Positions 31,401 through 43,501 of a stretch of DNA of 64,000 nt are shown in pieces (the first letter of the stretch is position 1; each line of letters opens with the position of its first letter). This DNA comes from Halocaridina rubra (taxonomy: Eukaryota; Arthropoda; Malacostraca; Decapoda; Atyidae): positions 1 to 64,000 of the forward strand of contig JAXCGZ010004154.1 of the NCBI GenBank assembly GCA_037179515.1, given 5' to 3'. A model generated the notes under the pieces. That model searched no databases, was not told where the DNA came from, and saw nothing but the letters and a program-made list of their open reading frames with translations. The translations under genes were made by a program, and so were the position numbers.

Positions 31401-31470
31401 ACCACGACCGGGACTCGAACCTAGGACTTATGATTACTAAGTCAAGGCGCTACCACTACACCACAGAAGG
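31401..31470 (-). tRNA. tRNA-like sequence, inverted copy
   Basis: Minus-strand copy of the tRNA-like unit at 11581, with one visible change in the 3' acceptor part (accacgacc here, accccgacc expected). The A and B boxes are intact. Not considered a functional tRNA. Confidence 0.5.
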
Positions 31471-31578
31471 TTAAAAGGAATCCAACCTTATAGCTTATAT
31501 CTGCTATACTTCATTATATCTGCTATACTTCATTCCTAAGTATAGCAGATATAAGCTATAAGGTTGGATTCCTTTTAA

Positions 31579-31648
31579 CCTTCTGTGGTGTAGTGGTAGC
31601 GCCTTGACTTAGTAATCATAAGTCCTAGGTTCGAGTCCCGGTCGGGGT
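31579..31648 (+). tRNA. tRNA-like sequence, forward copy
   Basis: Same 70-nt unit as at 11581, followed by an A-run. A and B boxes present; acceptor pairing weak. Probably a SINE head. Confidence 0.5.
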
Positions 31649-31657
31649 AAAAAATGA

Positions 31658-31757
<100 letters not shown>

Positions 31758-31759
31758 AC

Positions 31760-32022
31760 CTGAATTTCAGTGTAAGTCAGAACACAGCCAAATAAGTACC
31801 TCTGCTATTACAGTAGTAAAATTTCTCCCTTTTTCACTATCTCTAATTTCCCTTCTATGGTGATGGCTTTCCTTTTCTGCCATCATGATAATCTGCTTTA
31901 TGCTTAGAGACTTAATACAGGCCAAAAATGATAAAAAAAAAAAAGGAGCAAAATACATTATGGGAGATGCGTTGTAACCGCAAAACATCATCACTCGAGG
32001 ACATCGTAAATCGAGGACCCCC
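31760..32022 (-). mobile_element. Short Tigger-type terminal fragment
   Basis: Ends atcgaggaccccctgta before TA; read inward this is tacagggggtcctcgattta, like the ends at 32252 and 43260. No transposase coding was found. Confidence 0.45.
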
Positions 32023-32024
32023 TG

Positions 32025-32160
32025 TATACACAGACACTCTCAAACTTACGAACGAGTAAGTAGATTTGTTCTTAAGTTTTGTTTAAGAAATACAAAAGTA
32101 CTATACAGTACATACATATTCACTACTGTACAGTGCTTAGGCTAAAAACACTTAACCGCT
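32025..32160 (+). repeat. Element-end repeat shared with 45670-45812
   Basis: cactctcaaacttacgaacg and the following 130 bp match the reverse complement of 45670-45812 (gtttgtaagttggagagtg, cctaagcactgtacagtaca). It looks like the end of a non-autonomous DNA element. Confidence 0.6.
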
Positions 32161-32383
32161 ACACAAAACAAAAAGTATACAGTATTAGTGAATTATACTG
32201 CAGTAATAATAATGTAATAATGCAGTGCAGTACAGTGATACATACATTAATACAGGGGTCCCCGTGGAATGTCGTTTCGATTTTACGTCGAAGCCCATTG
32301 AATAATTAATAATTTATTAATAAATTAATTTTTCGACCTACCTGGCTGGTACGGTAAATTCAAACTGCGCGCCTAATCAGTTT

Positions 32384-32685
32384 ATGAGTGCAACGGATGA
32401 ATACACAGCTAGCAGCACAGGTGTATTCATATTTATCAAGTTAGTGGCTTTATTATTTCATTTGTTTATATATTTATTTATATTGAATTTAAAGATAAAT
32501 ATCACATAAGTGTATATACAATTTTATTCGAAATACACATGAATACACAGCTAGCAGCGCAGCTGTATTCATATTTATCTAGTTAATCGCTTTATTTATT
32601 TATTTGGTCATATTGGAGGATTATATTGAATTTATAAAAAAAAGAGCAAACATAACTGTAAATATGATTTTATTCAAAGTACAGT
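32384..32685. repeat. Two tandem copies of a 155-bp hairpin-bearing unit (D-unit)
   Basis: Each unit holds gaatacacagctagcagc..agctgtattc, a hairpin with a 10-bp stem, followed by tatttatc, ttatattgaattta and a gattttattc block. Single units recur at 35668-35824 and 37073-37210, always beside element ends. Confidence 0.8.
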
Positions 32686-33509
32686 GCTCCCTCGTATATC
32701 GCGGGGGTTCGGTTCTTGAACCGGCCGCAATAGGTGAAAAACCACGAGGTATGAGCACCATATTTAGCAAAAAATAAATTAATATAATGATTGTGACACC
32801 AGGACGAACCAAAATATAATAAAATAAAATCGCCTTTATTGGGCTTGGGCACGAAGAATACATAAAGTAAAGAGAAACAGAGATGGCGAGTGTAATGACC
32901 TGTCAGATGTGGAGGGATTATAAAAGATGTGTATTGAATATCCAATTCTCTGCTGGGTTTTAATATACCTCTGCATTACTTTCATGATGTCTATTCCAAA
33001 AATCCTCCTTAGATCTTATTATTTATTATTATTATTACAAACTTTCGATATAATATCGTCAGGGAAATAGCGTGTAAAGAATATCTATATTTCATTTAAG
33101 TTTCCCATGTACAGTACGATATACGTTTTCTTTGAAAAAATTGTATACGTTTTCTTTTTCTCTCCGCTGACACTATTTACGTTAAGATTTCGTGCAGATA
33201 GATAGAATAATGTTTAGAACCAAGGAATATTAATAATACTATAATCTTGAAAATTAGATAAACCCCAAACAAAGCGAGAGAGAGAGAGAGGGAGAAATCT
33301 AATAATAAACTTCCCTCCGTTTTAAATTCACTCTCTTTCTTCATTTCCTGATGGAATTTTAAAAGGATGCATCCATTTGCCATCAAATAGAGAAGAAAGA
33401 AACAGGGGAAGAAGAAGAAATCAAATGAAAAACAGGAAATGAAAGGTGATGACAATGAATGGGGAAAGACGTTGACAGAGAGAGAGAGAGAAAGAGACTA
33501 CAGTAGAAA

Positions 33510-34577
33510 ACAAAAACAAAACAAACAAAAACATTTATTTCCATTTTTTACAATGGTTATTCAACATTAATAGTAACTTATAAGTAGACATGTAATTAAA
33601 CTAACAAATAAGAGGGTTAGACATATAGTTAAATTAAATGTAGCTTTCATAGAAAATAATAATGCTGTAATAAAAATGTTACAATAATGTTAATAATAAA
33701 GTAGTAAGTATGCCACTAGATACAGGATCGTTATTATCGGCATCATTTCCATATTTGTTTCCTTACAATGAGAATAATTAGTTCTTAATGAGCAGCAACT
33801 ATTTGTCCAAAAGAAAACTGTATAGTTTGCCTTTGAAAGCTGTGAAAGAGGATGCATTTTTAAGATGCTCTGGAATATTATTCCAGAGTGTTGGCCCTTT
33901 GATAGTGATCATCTTTGAACCTGCTTCTGTGTTTGTTCTGTGAATAAAGAGATCACTGCTCTGTCTTGTGTTGGTTCCCCTTATATCCCTGACTGTTTTT
34001 AAATCAAATAGCCGGCTAGGATAATGATGGTCCAAAATTTTGAATACAAAAACATAAATAGCATAAGCGACCTTATTTTCTGCCCGCAGCCACCCAAGTT
34101 TATTGAGAGCTGGTGTGATGTGGTCATATTTTCTTATTCCTCCCAGGGCAACTCGAGCTGCAAAATTAATAAGCTTCTGTATTCTGTTTATCTGAGTCTT
34201 AGTGGTAGCTCCCCAAACAGTTGTGCAGTAATTAATGTGACTTAGGGCTAGAGATTCAACAACAGTTATTCGAGTGGTGGTCTCAAAATTGTCTTTTATA
34301 CGTGATAAGTACATTAATGTTCCTGTAACCTTTTTGCATACTTTATCTATGTGGGAATCAAACAACATGTGGTTATCAAAGTGAATTCCTAGGTTTTTGA
34401 CTGTTTTGCTAGGTGTGATAATATTGTCGCAAAAATTAATTGTTGTGTTTTCTGGAATTTGTGCTATGTGGAACCTTGAACCAATAAATATGCACTGTGT
34501 TTTACTTTCGTTAATTAACAGCCCAATTTCTTGGAAGTAGGTTTTAATTTTTGACAGAGTGTTTTCTGCTCTTAAAG
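33510..34577 (-). pseudogene. LINE-D 3' part: RT C-terminus and 3' UTR
   Basis: Minus-strand frame, open from about 34575 to the stop before 33799. It reads SKTVKNLGIHFDNHML, SHINYCTTVWGATTK, ALGGIRKYDHITPALNKLG and WNNIPEHLKNASSFTAFK, the thumb and C-terminal region of a non-LTR RT. It is followed by the family 3' UTR and a (AACA)n tail (the (TGTT)n tail read in reverse). The RT palm is absent (5' truncated). Compared with the 39.2-kb copy, this fragment has no internal stop over about 190 codons. Confidence 0.8.
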
Positions 34578-35160
34578 GGAATGGAAATCAGCTAAGCGGG
34601 ACACACACATGCACACATACACACACAAACACATATACACCGTGTGACGTCGATCGTCTACCCCCAGCTTGCTAACAGGCTCCCTTTGATGTAATTGCCT
34701 ATTATGTCAAGAAATATTTTGAATTGAATTGAATGTTGTACATAAGTAGATCTCTCTTGTCTTGAATATATTTCAAGACAGTTTATTTCTACGTACATTA
34801 TGTAAGTGTTATTTTGCATGATAGTTTTGTTTATTGTATTTTAAGTGCATGTATGTAGATTTACAGACATTGTATGTATACTTATTCAATTATATTAAAT
34901 TTACTCATATAAATACGTATTCATTTATATTATGTATAAGTATTCTTATGCATAGTGTATGTATAGTTCCCAAGTTGAAGAGCGAAATATGCTTTGGTAG
35001 GCTTTCTTCCAATCAATCTTTTACCGCGTCAGAATAACGTTGATTACATTGTGTAAACAGAGTTTTTGGCAATTATAATTGTCCACGAGGTCATTACATG
35101 ATTTTACTTGAGCGGAATGAACGATATATTTAATGTAAAATACCTAAAATAGATATGAGA
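34578..35160. other. Inner part of foldback; (CA)n run, no gene seen
   Basis: Contains gggacacacacatgcacac-type CA repeats and a gaattgaattgaatg run at about 34720. No coding frame was recognised. Confidence 0.5.
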
Positions 35161-35667
35161 AAGAGGAAATGAAAGATGACAACAATAAATGGGGAAAGAC
35201 GTTGACACAGAGAGAGAAACATCTTTAATTAACTCTTGTTCATTCAACCAAAACTACATTATTTATTGTAAAAATAATTGTTTAATGACAAATTCGTAAT
35301 AATAATAATAATAATAATTACCACTATCATCATGAAAGGAAAGTTATTGTTGCCAATAATAATGATAATAATATCAAAGGAGAGTTTTTGGAATAGACAT
35401 GAAAGTAATGCAGAGGTATTTTAAAACCCAGCAGAGAATTGGATATTCATTACACATCTTGTATAATCCCTTCACATCTGACATGTCAGTACACTCTCCA
35501 TATCTGTTTCTTTACTTTATGTATTCTTCGTGCCCAGGCCCAATAAAGGCTGTTTTATTTTATTATTTTTTGGCCCGTCCTGGTGTCACAATAATTTTTT
35601 GATCGCCAAAAAAATCTGCGATGCACTGAATTCACGATAGGTGGACTGCAATATAGCGAGGGAACAC

Positions 35668-35824
35668 TACACACGAATACGCAGCTAGCAGCACAGCTGT
35701 ATTCGTATTTATCAAATTAATGGCTTTTTTTTATTTATCTGCTTATATATATGATTATAATGAAGGATTATATTGAATTTAAAAAAAAAAAAAAACAGCT
35801 TTAAATATGATTTTACTCGAAATA
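35668..35824. repeat. D-unit, single copy with hairpin
   Basis: gaatacgcagctagcagc..agctgtattc hairpin plus attatattgaattta; matches the 32384-32685 units. Confidence 0.75.
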
Positions 35825-36876
35825 CACCTTGTTCCTTTTATACGCGATTGTTTTATCAGCTGAATTTCAAATGACACCCCGAAAAAATAATAGTAAAAAA
35901 TTCAAATTTCGCGAATAAACCCCCCCCCCCAAAAAAAAAAAAATTAATAATAATAATAATAATAAAAACAAATTTTAAAGTAAATAAGCACCCACGGACG
36001 CTTCTTCCACGAGTCCAAAGAGGATTGCGATAAAAGATCATCATCATTATACATTTTATATACACCCACCCTACCTCTGTTATATGTCTATCTAATCTAC
36101 ATTTGAAGGTGTCTAAGGTATTGGCATTTATTATCCTACTAGGAATACTCTACGGTATTACCAAGCCAATTTTCACCAATTTCCCTTCTGAACCTAAATT
36201 TATCAAGCTTAAATCAATTGCCCATTACGAGTTCTGGTTTGATCATGAATTTTTAAAACTTTATTAATATCACCGTTGTTAATCCCTTTAAACCATTTAT
36301 ACACCTTAATCATATCCCCCCTAACTCTGTGCCTCACTAGAGAATGTAGATTTAAGTTTCTTTAATCTGTCATATTGTAGATTTAGGCATTGCATAATTA
36401 ATTTTTTTGTTTTGTTTTTAGTCTTGCTTTGGTTATTTATAATTTTTATTTTATCTTTGTTTACCTTTGCAGATAGAGGTTCGTTCTCCTGCATCTCCTC
36501 CTCTTCTACCGCATAAGTTACTTGCTCACGGCCACCATGCATGTCCCAGTGTACTGTACGACTGTTGCCCACTGCATAATAGAGTACAGTATAGTAATGT
36601 ATGTTAATTTCTAGCTGTAAAGTGAATATGAATATCTCTTGTATACTCTTAAAAATAGATACAGGGCCTTCTGCTTTGCTATGTAGTAATAAAATATGTT
36701 TTATACTTATCTTATATCTTTGGCATGGTGTGTCTATGTAAGGTTTGGAACGTATCTATGCCCTTTATCATTGTTTCCTATGGAAAATGACTCGTGTTTT
36801 CACACGATTTTCCATCTACCCGACACTTCTGAGAACCTATCTAGGCGTTATTCTGAGAACAAACAAAACAAACAAA
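35825..36876. mobile_element. Family-F DNA element copy, right end lost
   Basis: Starts caccttgttccttttatacg. The region 36400-36876 matches the reverse complement of 52440-52910 (shared words include ttggcatggtgtgtctatgt and cacttctgagaacctatct). A LINE-B 3' fragment lies inside. The right end runs into an (AACA)n LINE tail. Confidence 0.7.
36060..36390 (-). pseudogene. LINE-B 3' fragment
   Basis: The reverse strand matches the C-terminal RT region of LINE-B (19239 end): tacccaccct..cctctgttatatgtctat corresponds to the last residues [11 protein letters not shown], then the [17 protein letters not shown] and RRRVRGDMI regions. It is full of stops and truncated at both sides. Confidence 0.75.
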
Positions 36877-37070
36877 CAAACAAACTTTATTTCCATTTTC
36901 AATACAATGGGTATTCGTCAGCCAGGGCAAGCCCCAACCCCCCACTGTGGTGTCCAATCACAGCAGTTCCTGCCAGTAAACAGCTTAAACTTTTCGGTCT
37001 TGGACGGGAACCGATCTTTTGACCGCGTGGATGCGAAGCCAGCGCGTTACCACTGTACTAGCCAGCAGGT
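36870..37070 (-). mobile_element. LINE 3' tail remnant, (AACA)n then UTR-like sequence
   Basis: aacaaacaaacaaacaaactttatttccatttt is the reversed tail seen on LINE-D copies (aaataaatgtttgtttgt). Beyond about 100 bp the sequence is not LINE-D, so it may be another family with the same tail. Confidence 0.5.
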
Positions 37071-37072
37071 GT

Positions 37073-37210
37073 ACACACGAATACACAGCCAGCAGCATAG
37101 TTGTATTCGTATTTATCAAGTTAATGACTATTGAATTATTTGTTTATAGTTGATTATATTGAATTTAAAAATAAAATACCAAACAGCTGTTAATACAATT
37201 TTATTCAGGA
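37073..37210. repeat. D-unit, single copy with hairpin
   Basis: gaatacacagccagcagc..agttgtattc hairpin and gattatattgaattta; matches the other D-units. Confidence 0.75.
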
Positions 37211-37349
37211 TTGTTTATTGAACATCAGGTAAGAATATGACGTCATGCAGCATTTGAAGAAGAAGCACATCTCAATTTACTCTCACCAGCCATATTGCGT
37301 TTTGTTTTCGTCTGCTCTCTCGTTCATTTCACTGGTTACTGATACTACT

Positions 37350-37680
37350 ATGTCTCCCAAGTGTAGTGGTGATAGTTATGATGGCAGTGCTACGTAGGAA
37401 GGAAAAGCCATCACTATGGAAATTAAAGTTCAAATAGTAAAATGCTTGGAAAAGGGAGTGAAAGTGAAGAGTTTGTATCCAGTAGGGGTTGGTTTAGTTT
37501 TAAAAGTTGTGCTAATTTGCATAACTTATGGGTACAAGGTGAAGCTGTTAACTAGTGGTGATGAGAAAGCAGCAGAAGAGTTTCCCAGTGTGCTAGCAGA
37601 AATAATTAGGGACGGGGGCTACCATCCCTTGCAATGCCATCTTCCACTTATTAGTAGATATAAATGAACAAATAAGTAAG
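37350..37680 (+). pseudogene. Tigger transposase remnant, family B, internally deleted
   Basis: Opens MSPKCSGDSYDGSAT, stop, then AITMEIKVQIVKCLEKGVKVKSL, the N-terminal DNA-binding start of a Tigger-type transposase. It then jumps to YGYKVKLLTSGDEKAAEEFPSV and IIRDGGY, which correspond to the region before the first catalytic Asp in the 42-kb copy (GDEKATKEFPNV, IIKERGY). The catalytic domain is absent. An in-frame stop lies at residue 16. Confidence 0.7.
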
Positions 37681-37792
37681 AGGGTAATATATACTCTTAC
37701 AGTGAACAGAAATATAGCTAACAAGTGAACAGATAATAATAATAGTAATGATAATAACAATAATAGTAATTCTAAAGTTAATTATTATAATA

Positions 37793-38965
37793 CAGTGATC
37801 CCTCGTTTATCGCGGGGGTTCGGTTCAGGGACCACCCACGGTAGGTGAAAATCCATGAAGTAGCAGCACCATGTTTATTATAGGTATTTTGAATTTATTT
37901 TTACCTTTACTGTATAAACCCTCCCTGCACTGTTAACAACTCACCCTTTACTTTATTAATAACAGTGAGCAAGCATAAATTTATATGAGTGTGACAGGTA
38001 AGTTTACCATAAATAAAAGCGTGCAAGCGTAAAGCTATTTGAACGTGATAGGTAAGCTTACCGTGAATGACGTGATGATGACGTTTATGTACTGCACAGC
38101 CAACGGCAGCCAACAGCCGAGAAACTTCTTCCTTCCTTCAGCATATCTAACAGTTTTACCTTTTCTGCTATGGTCAACATCTCCCTTTGCCGCTTAGCTT
38201 ACCAGAAGCCTTAGAAAATGAAGGACACTTGGGCGGTATTGCAGGGGTTGACATACACAAGCAAAAGTTTCACAAAACATACAAGCACATTGTATTAATT
38301 GGCACAATGCAAATGGCGCACACGTGAGTAACTGAATGGGTGTGGCGTGACATTGGAAGATGCTGGGAGAATCAGGCTTCAGTCAAAAAGCCAATCAGAC
38401 CCCAGGATACGGAACATACAGAACACAATTCTGTGATTCATCGTCCCCCACCCATCAGCCAATAGCATCTCGTGTACTATCTCATGTAGGTGCGACCCTT
38501 TGCGTTTTCCAAGACGGCGATATCGGAATCGTATTTTATATGGTGCAATACTGTTTAAATTTAGGTTCTTTACTATTTTTTACTGTTTAATTATTATTAG
38601 GCTAGGAAATACTTTTTTATCAACAAAATAATGAAAATACTGGAAATTTTAATATGTACTATCTTACGTAGGTGCGACCCTTTGCATTTTCCAAGAAGCC
38701 GATGCCAGTTTCGTATTTTATATGGTCCAATACTATGAGTTTCATGTATAAATTTGTTTTTTTACTTTTTTTATTATTCTTAGGCTAGGAAATACTTTTT
38801 ATCAACAAAATAATGAAAATTCTGAAAATTTTAATATTTCCACATATCTTGGATTCCTGTGATATACCTAGAAAATCTGCGATATAAAATACATATGCTC
38901 ACCATAAAAACACCCGATGCACTGAATTTGCAGAAGGTGAATCGCGATATAGCGAGGGATTACTG
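37793..38965 (-). mobile_element. Tigger-like element A7, internally deleted
   Basis: Ends are CAGTGATCCCTCGTTTATCG and ..gcgatatagcgagggattactg, the most symmetrical end pair in the window. Inside are an R2-type block (37910-38080), a decayed transposase start (38100-38250) and R1 units (38460-38860). Confidence 0.8.
38100..38250 (-). pseudogene. Tigger transposase N-terminal remnant (in A7), start lost
   Basis: The reverse strand matches the family-A transposase start, but ATG has become ATA (38248-38250). The frame is interrupted near the KRQRKM-equivalent site. More decayed than the A3 and A5 remnants. Confidence 0.6.
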
Positions 38966-39205
38966 TACAGTGATAATTATGATACTAAAGTAGAGCATTA
39001 GCAATAAATTTTATATTAAGATACCTGAAATGGAGATATGAGAGTAAAGGTAAGAAAAATTGTACTGTACAGTTTTTTATTACTGTAGTGCTATATTTTT
39101 ATATTTAGTATACTGTACATGTAGGTTAGTTTTACTATATCTTACAATGATAACTTATACTATTTCTGTAGATCATGTACTGTCTTTTCTTTTACCTCTC
39201 CAGAC

Positions 39206-40721
39206 TCACCTCTGCTTGTATTATTAGACTTATCAAAAGCCTTCGACAGTGTAAACCATGAAATTCTTTTAAGTAAATGTACTAACTTAAATATTGATCC
39301 GAGCTGGTTTAGCGAGTATCTATCTAATCATAAACAGTCTATACGTCTTAAAATTATCTCTATGCCAAAAAATGTATCATTTTGTGTTCCACAGGGATCA
39401 GTACTTGGTCCTATCCTCTTCTCCATCTACGTAAATTTTCTATCTTCTTTCATTTCTGACTGTCTAGTCGTACAATATGCAGATGACACTCAACTACTCT
39501 TTAGTGGTGATATTAATAATCTCCCAGAGCTAACTTTAAGAGCAGAAAACACTGTCAAAAATTAAAACCTATTTTCAAGAAATTGGGCTGTTAATTAACT
39601 AAAGTAAAACACAATGCATGTTTATTGGTTCAAGGTTCCATATACCACAAATTCCAGAGAACACAACAATTTATTTTTGCAACAATATTATCACACCTAG
39701 CAAAACAGTCAAAAACCTAGGAATTCACTTTGATAACTACATGTTGTTTGATTCCCACATAGATAAAGTATGCAAAAAGGTTACAGGAACATTAATGTAC
39801 GTATCACGTATAAAAGACGATTTTGAGACTACCACTCGAATAACTGTTGTTGAATCTCTAGCCCTAAGTCACATTAATTACTGCACAACTGTTTGAGGAG
39901 CTACCACTAAGACTCAGATAAACAGAATACAGAAGCTTATTAATTTTGCAGCTCGAGTTGCCCTGGGAGGAATAAGAAAATATGACCACATCACACCAGC
40001 TCTCAATAAACTTGGGTGACTGCAGGCAGAAAATAAGGTTGCTTATGCTATTTATGTTTTTTTATTCAAAATTTTGGACCATCATTATCCTAGCTGGCTA
40101 TTTGATTTAAAAACAGTCAAGGATATAAGGGGAACCAACACTAGACAGAGCATTGAGCTCTTTATTCACAGAACAAACACAGAAGCAGGTTCAAAGATGA
40201 TCGCTATCAAAGGGCCAAAACACTGGAACAATATTCCAGAGCATCTTAAAAATACATCCTCCTTCACAACTTTCAAAGACAAACTACATAGTTTTCTTTT
40301 GGACAGACAGTTGCTGCTCGTTAAGAACTAATTATTCTCATTGTAATGAAAACAAATATGGAAATGATGCCGATAATAACAATACTGTATATAGTGTTAT
40401 TATTACTACTTTATTGTTAACATTTTTATTACAGCATTATTATTTTCTGTGAAAGCTACATTTAATTTAAGTATATGTATTACCCTCTTATTTATTAGTT
40501 TAATTACATGTCTACTTATAAGTTAATTTTACTTTATTATTAACATTATTGTTAAAATTTTTATTACAGTATTATTATTTTCTAGGAAACCATTATTTAA
40601 TTTAACAGTATGTATTACCCTCTTAATTATTAGTTCAATTATATATCTACTTATCAGTTACTTTTATATTGTATAAGAATAACCATTGCGCAAAAATGGA
40701 AATAAATGTTTGTTTGTTTGT
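39206..40721 (+). pseudogene. LINE-D: reverse transcriptase fragment with 3' UTR
   Basis: Reads SPLLVLLDLSKAFDSVNHEIL, then VPQGSVLGPILFSIYVN, VQYADDTQLLF (39474-39506). The catalytic aspartates are present. A stop after NTVKN at 39563 follows a shift; later TGA codons at 39893-39895 and near 40018 replace Trp. The C-terminal part repeats the 33.8-34.6-kb copy. The 3' UTR carries a partial internal duplication (about 40400-40500 and 40525-40630) and ends in (TGTT)n. The 5' junction is preceded by ttcttttacctctccag, which resembles a splice acceptor, probably by chance. Confidence 0.82.
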
Positions 40722-40744
40722 CCTCAGGCCTAGGTTCGAATTAT

Positions 40745-40923
40745 AGGTGTGTTCCGACTTAAGTTGAAATTCTCTTTAAGTCAGCTGTCAGGAACGGAAG
40801 CCTGACATAAAGTGGGGACCCCCTGCTCATGGGTAGGTTTTTGTTCATATCTGTGAATGTTTGTAACTTTCAGTTCCTGAAAGGTGATGTAACCAGATTT
40901 TCATATTAAGTCAGAACACACCT
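40745..40923. mobile_element. Small inverted-repeat element (MITE-like), about 178 bp
   Basis: Begins aggtgtgttccgacttaa and ends ttaagtcagaacacacct, an 18-bp inverted repeat with one mismatch. TA lies on the left side. The inside contains gtggggaccccctg, an end-like word of another family, so it may be composite. Non-coding. Confidence 0.65.
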
Positions 40924-41094
40924 AAATGCCAACCTACTTCCCCCACTTATGCTAAAAATACATAATCTAACTTATAGAAACATAATGTAAGGCATAAAAA
41001 TAATAAAAATACCCTTTACAGTATTGCTTACCTTTACTTGTGTGGTTGGCTTGCACACAGAAAAAAGTTTTGCAAGGTAGGGAGAGACGGGCTT

Positions 41095-42857
41095 ATAGGG
41101 AGGAGGAAGCTGGAGAGGCAGGTGCTGAAGAGACTGGGGCAGGTGAGTCTGGAGAGGTAAGAAAACCTGCAACAGATGCTGCAGATACCGGGGCAGGTGA
41201 GTCTGTAGAGGCAGCTGAGGTAGAGGGTACAGGATATGTTTGTGGGACTCTACCTTCACCAAAAATTGGTTGAGACAAGTCTGGAAGGAAGCGGTCTTCT
41301 CCTCCCAAATTTTTCTGTAACACCTCAGGGAATCCATAACCCCACTGGTGACCTTAGTGTACCTGGCAGTGTTGGGGACCGAGCCTCGAACTTTACCAAC
41401 CTTTAAACTCTCAGGGCAAATACCTTTTCCATGTCCCTGCTTGTAAATCTCTTGGGCTCTGAGGTTGGTATTTCTTCGTCTTCAGTCATCTGCTTCTCTA
41501 GTGAATTAGGTCCTCAGCAGATAACTCCTCTCCATGAAATTCCAGCAGCTCTGTGATATCATCAGGCTCCCACCTCCAAATTGAGCTCCTTACTCAGGGC
41601 AACGGTCTTGGTGACCGCCTCAACTGTCTCCTCAAAGCCATAGATGTCATTCGCAAACTTTGGGCTCATTTTCCTCCATATCCCATTTAAAGTTATCTGC
41701 TTAACTTCCTCCTTAGAATCAGCAATATTTTTCACAGCATGAAGAATATTGTATGACTTCCAAAACTCCTTGAGAATGTTCTTGTTCTTCTCATTGTCAT
41801 AAGACCCATAACGATTGTCCTTTGGAGGTAGTAGGCCTTGAAAGAGGCAATGACCATCTGATCCATTGGCTGTAACAATGCAGTGGTATTAGGTGGAAGG
41901 TAAACTAGCTTAACATTGGGATGAAAGTCATCTAAATGTGGAGGGTGACCAGGGGTATTGTCCAGCATTACAACATCTTAAAAGGCAGACTTTTCAGGAC
42001 CTCGCCACTTCAGGCACAAAATGATTGCTTAACCAGTCCTCAAATATCTAAAGGATTATCCAAGCCTTCTTGTTCAGCTTCCCGACGACTGGCAATTGAC
42101 TCTTCCAAATGCCCTTGAGTACCCTTGGATTTTCTGCCAAGTAAACCAACAAGGGCTTCAGTTTGCAGTCTCCAGCAGCATTAGCCCCTAAAAGCAAAGT
42201 CAGTCTCTCCTTGCTGACTTTATGGCCCGGTGCTGTCTTTTCGTCCTTGGCAATATACATACGACTAGGCATATGTATATTAAATACTTGTTCGGCACGG
42301 TAACCCCTCTCCTTAATAATTTCTCCAAACACATTGGGAAACTCTTTTGTTGCTTTCTCATCACCACTAGTAGCTTCACCTTGCACCCTTAGGTTATTCA
42401 AATTAGCACGACACTTTAAACGATTAATCCAACCCCTATTGGCCACAAACTCTTCACTTGCACTCCCCTCCCCCTTGTCTTTTCATGGCATTGAGCAATA
42501 TTTTAGCCTTTTCTTATATCATCATGAGGCTCACTGGGATGTGTCGACAATTCTAGTCATCAAGCCAAAAGCACTAGCAATCTCCATCTCGATCATAATG
42601 TGACTACGCTGCCTAGTAATCACAGTGGGCACCATAGGAGTAGAACCTTTCACTTGTTCGCAGATGCAATCTTTATCTTTATTGATCATCGCCACGGTCA
42701 TACTGGCTAAGTTGAGTGTACGGCCAATGTTCGTAGTAGTTTCTTCCGTTTCCGGGGGTTTTTGCTATTTCAGCTTTCACTTCCATGGTGATGACTTCTT
42801 TTCTTCGCAGCACTTCCAATAGAATGATCACCACTATGCTTAGGAGACATAGTCATA
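41095..42857 (-). pseudogene. Tigger/pogo transposase, family B, heavily broken
   Basis: On the minus strand it opens MSPKHSGDHS at about 42849 and degenerates quickly. A readable stretch (42446-42048) shows NRGWINRLKCR, QGEATSGDEK, an in-frame break at the first-Asp region, MPSRMYIAKDEKTAPGHK, LLLGANAAGD and LKPLLVYLAENPRVLKG. Then LDNTPGHPPH (second Asp) and NTTALLQPMDQMVI (third Asp) at 41968-41840. The C-terminus (to about 41260) ends IWEEKTASFQTCLNQFL, a PIP-like motif. Stops and shifts are numerous. This is a different family from A1: the second-Asp motif is DNTPGHP, not DNAGGHA. Confidence 0.82.
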
Positions 42858-43119
42858 TCAATAACGTGCTAACACTAGCGAAACCGACAAGAGAGCAGAT
42901 GAACATGATTAACAATATGGTGGGCGAGAGTAAACTGAACAGTGGTTCTTCTTCCTCTTCTAAGTTTGGGTGACACCGTATTCTTTGGTGTCGGTCAATA
43001 AACTTTTGCATATTGTATATACAGCTGGTTGGTAATTTTGTAAAATTTAAGATAATCTTTCATTATAAGCTAATACATAAATATATAAACCCAAAGACTT
43101 GATATATGCGAATACAGCT

Positions 43120-43262
43120 GTGTAAATATCCGCCGCGCTCGCAAACTGTTCAGCGTGCGCAGTTACAATTTTCCCGCACATGCCAGGTAGGTCTTAAAGT
43201 GCTTTATTTTATAGTTTATTAATTATTTATTGGCCTCCGATGTAACATCTTAAAACAGGGAC
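43120..43262 (-). mobile_element. Right terminal region of the family-B element
   Basis: Ends aaaacagggaccccctgta beside TATATA; inward this reads tacagggggtccctgtttt. It lies upstream of the family-B transposase start, so it is taken as that element's 5' end. Confidence 0.5.
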
Positions 43263-43501
43263 CCCCTGTATATATACGCATGCTCCCCTACCTACGAAAA
43301 AGCAAGTTATGAACATTCATAGATACAAACAAAACATCTACTCATTGTATTCCTTGATGAAAACAAATCTCATGAAATATGACAAAGACCAGGAAGTACT
43401 ACTTCCAGAGATTTCCAAGCATCTTTTTCCAGAAAAGTGTCTTCAGCAAAGATTGTTATGTATTTGTTATGCCTGGTGTTTTTCCAAGGTTTGGAAAAAA
43501 T

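Larger units (their letters stand above)
32683..35668. mobile_element. Large TA-type foldback element (family E) with LINE inside
   Basis: The left end cagtgctccctcgtatatcg and right end ..atatagcgagggaacact are inverted. Inverted arms of roughly 230 bp (about 32785-33015 and 35390-35605) are the family-E arms. The interior holds (GA)n, a 57.56-57.76-kb-related block (33290-33480, inverted) and a LINE-D fragment. No transposase was found. Confidence 0.75.

Noticed and set aside
39188..39205. Splice acceptor before the LINE-D frame (tttacctctccag)
   Set aside because: The sequence fits an acceptor, but the following coding is RT and no upstream exon or host domain was found.
41040..41273. Plus-strand frame rich in Gly/Glu/Ala
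   Set aside because: It lies antisense to the family-B transposase C-terminus, whose minus-strand frame carries recognisable motifs.
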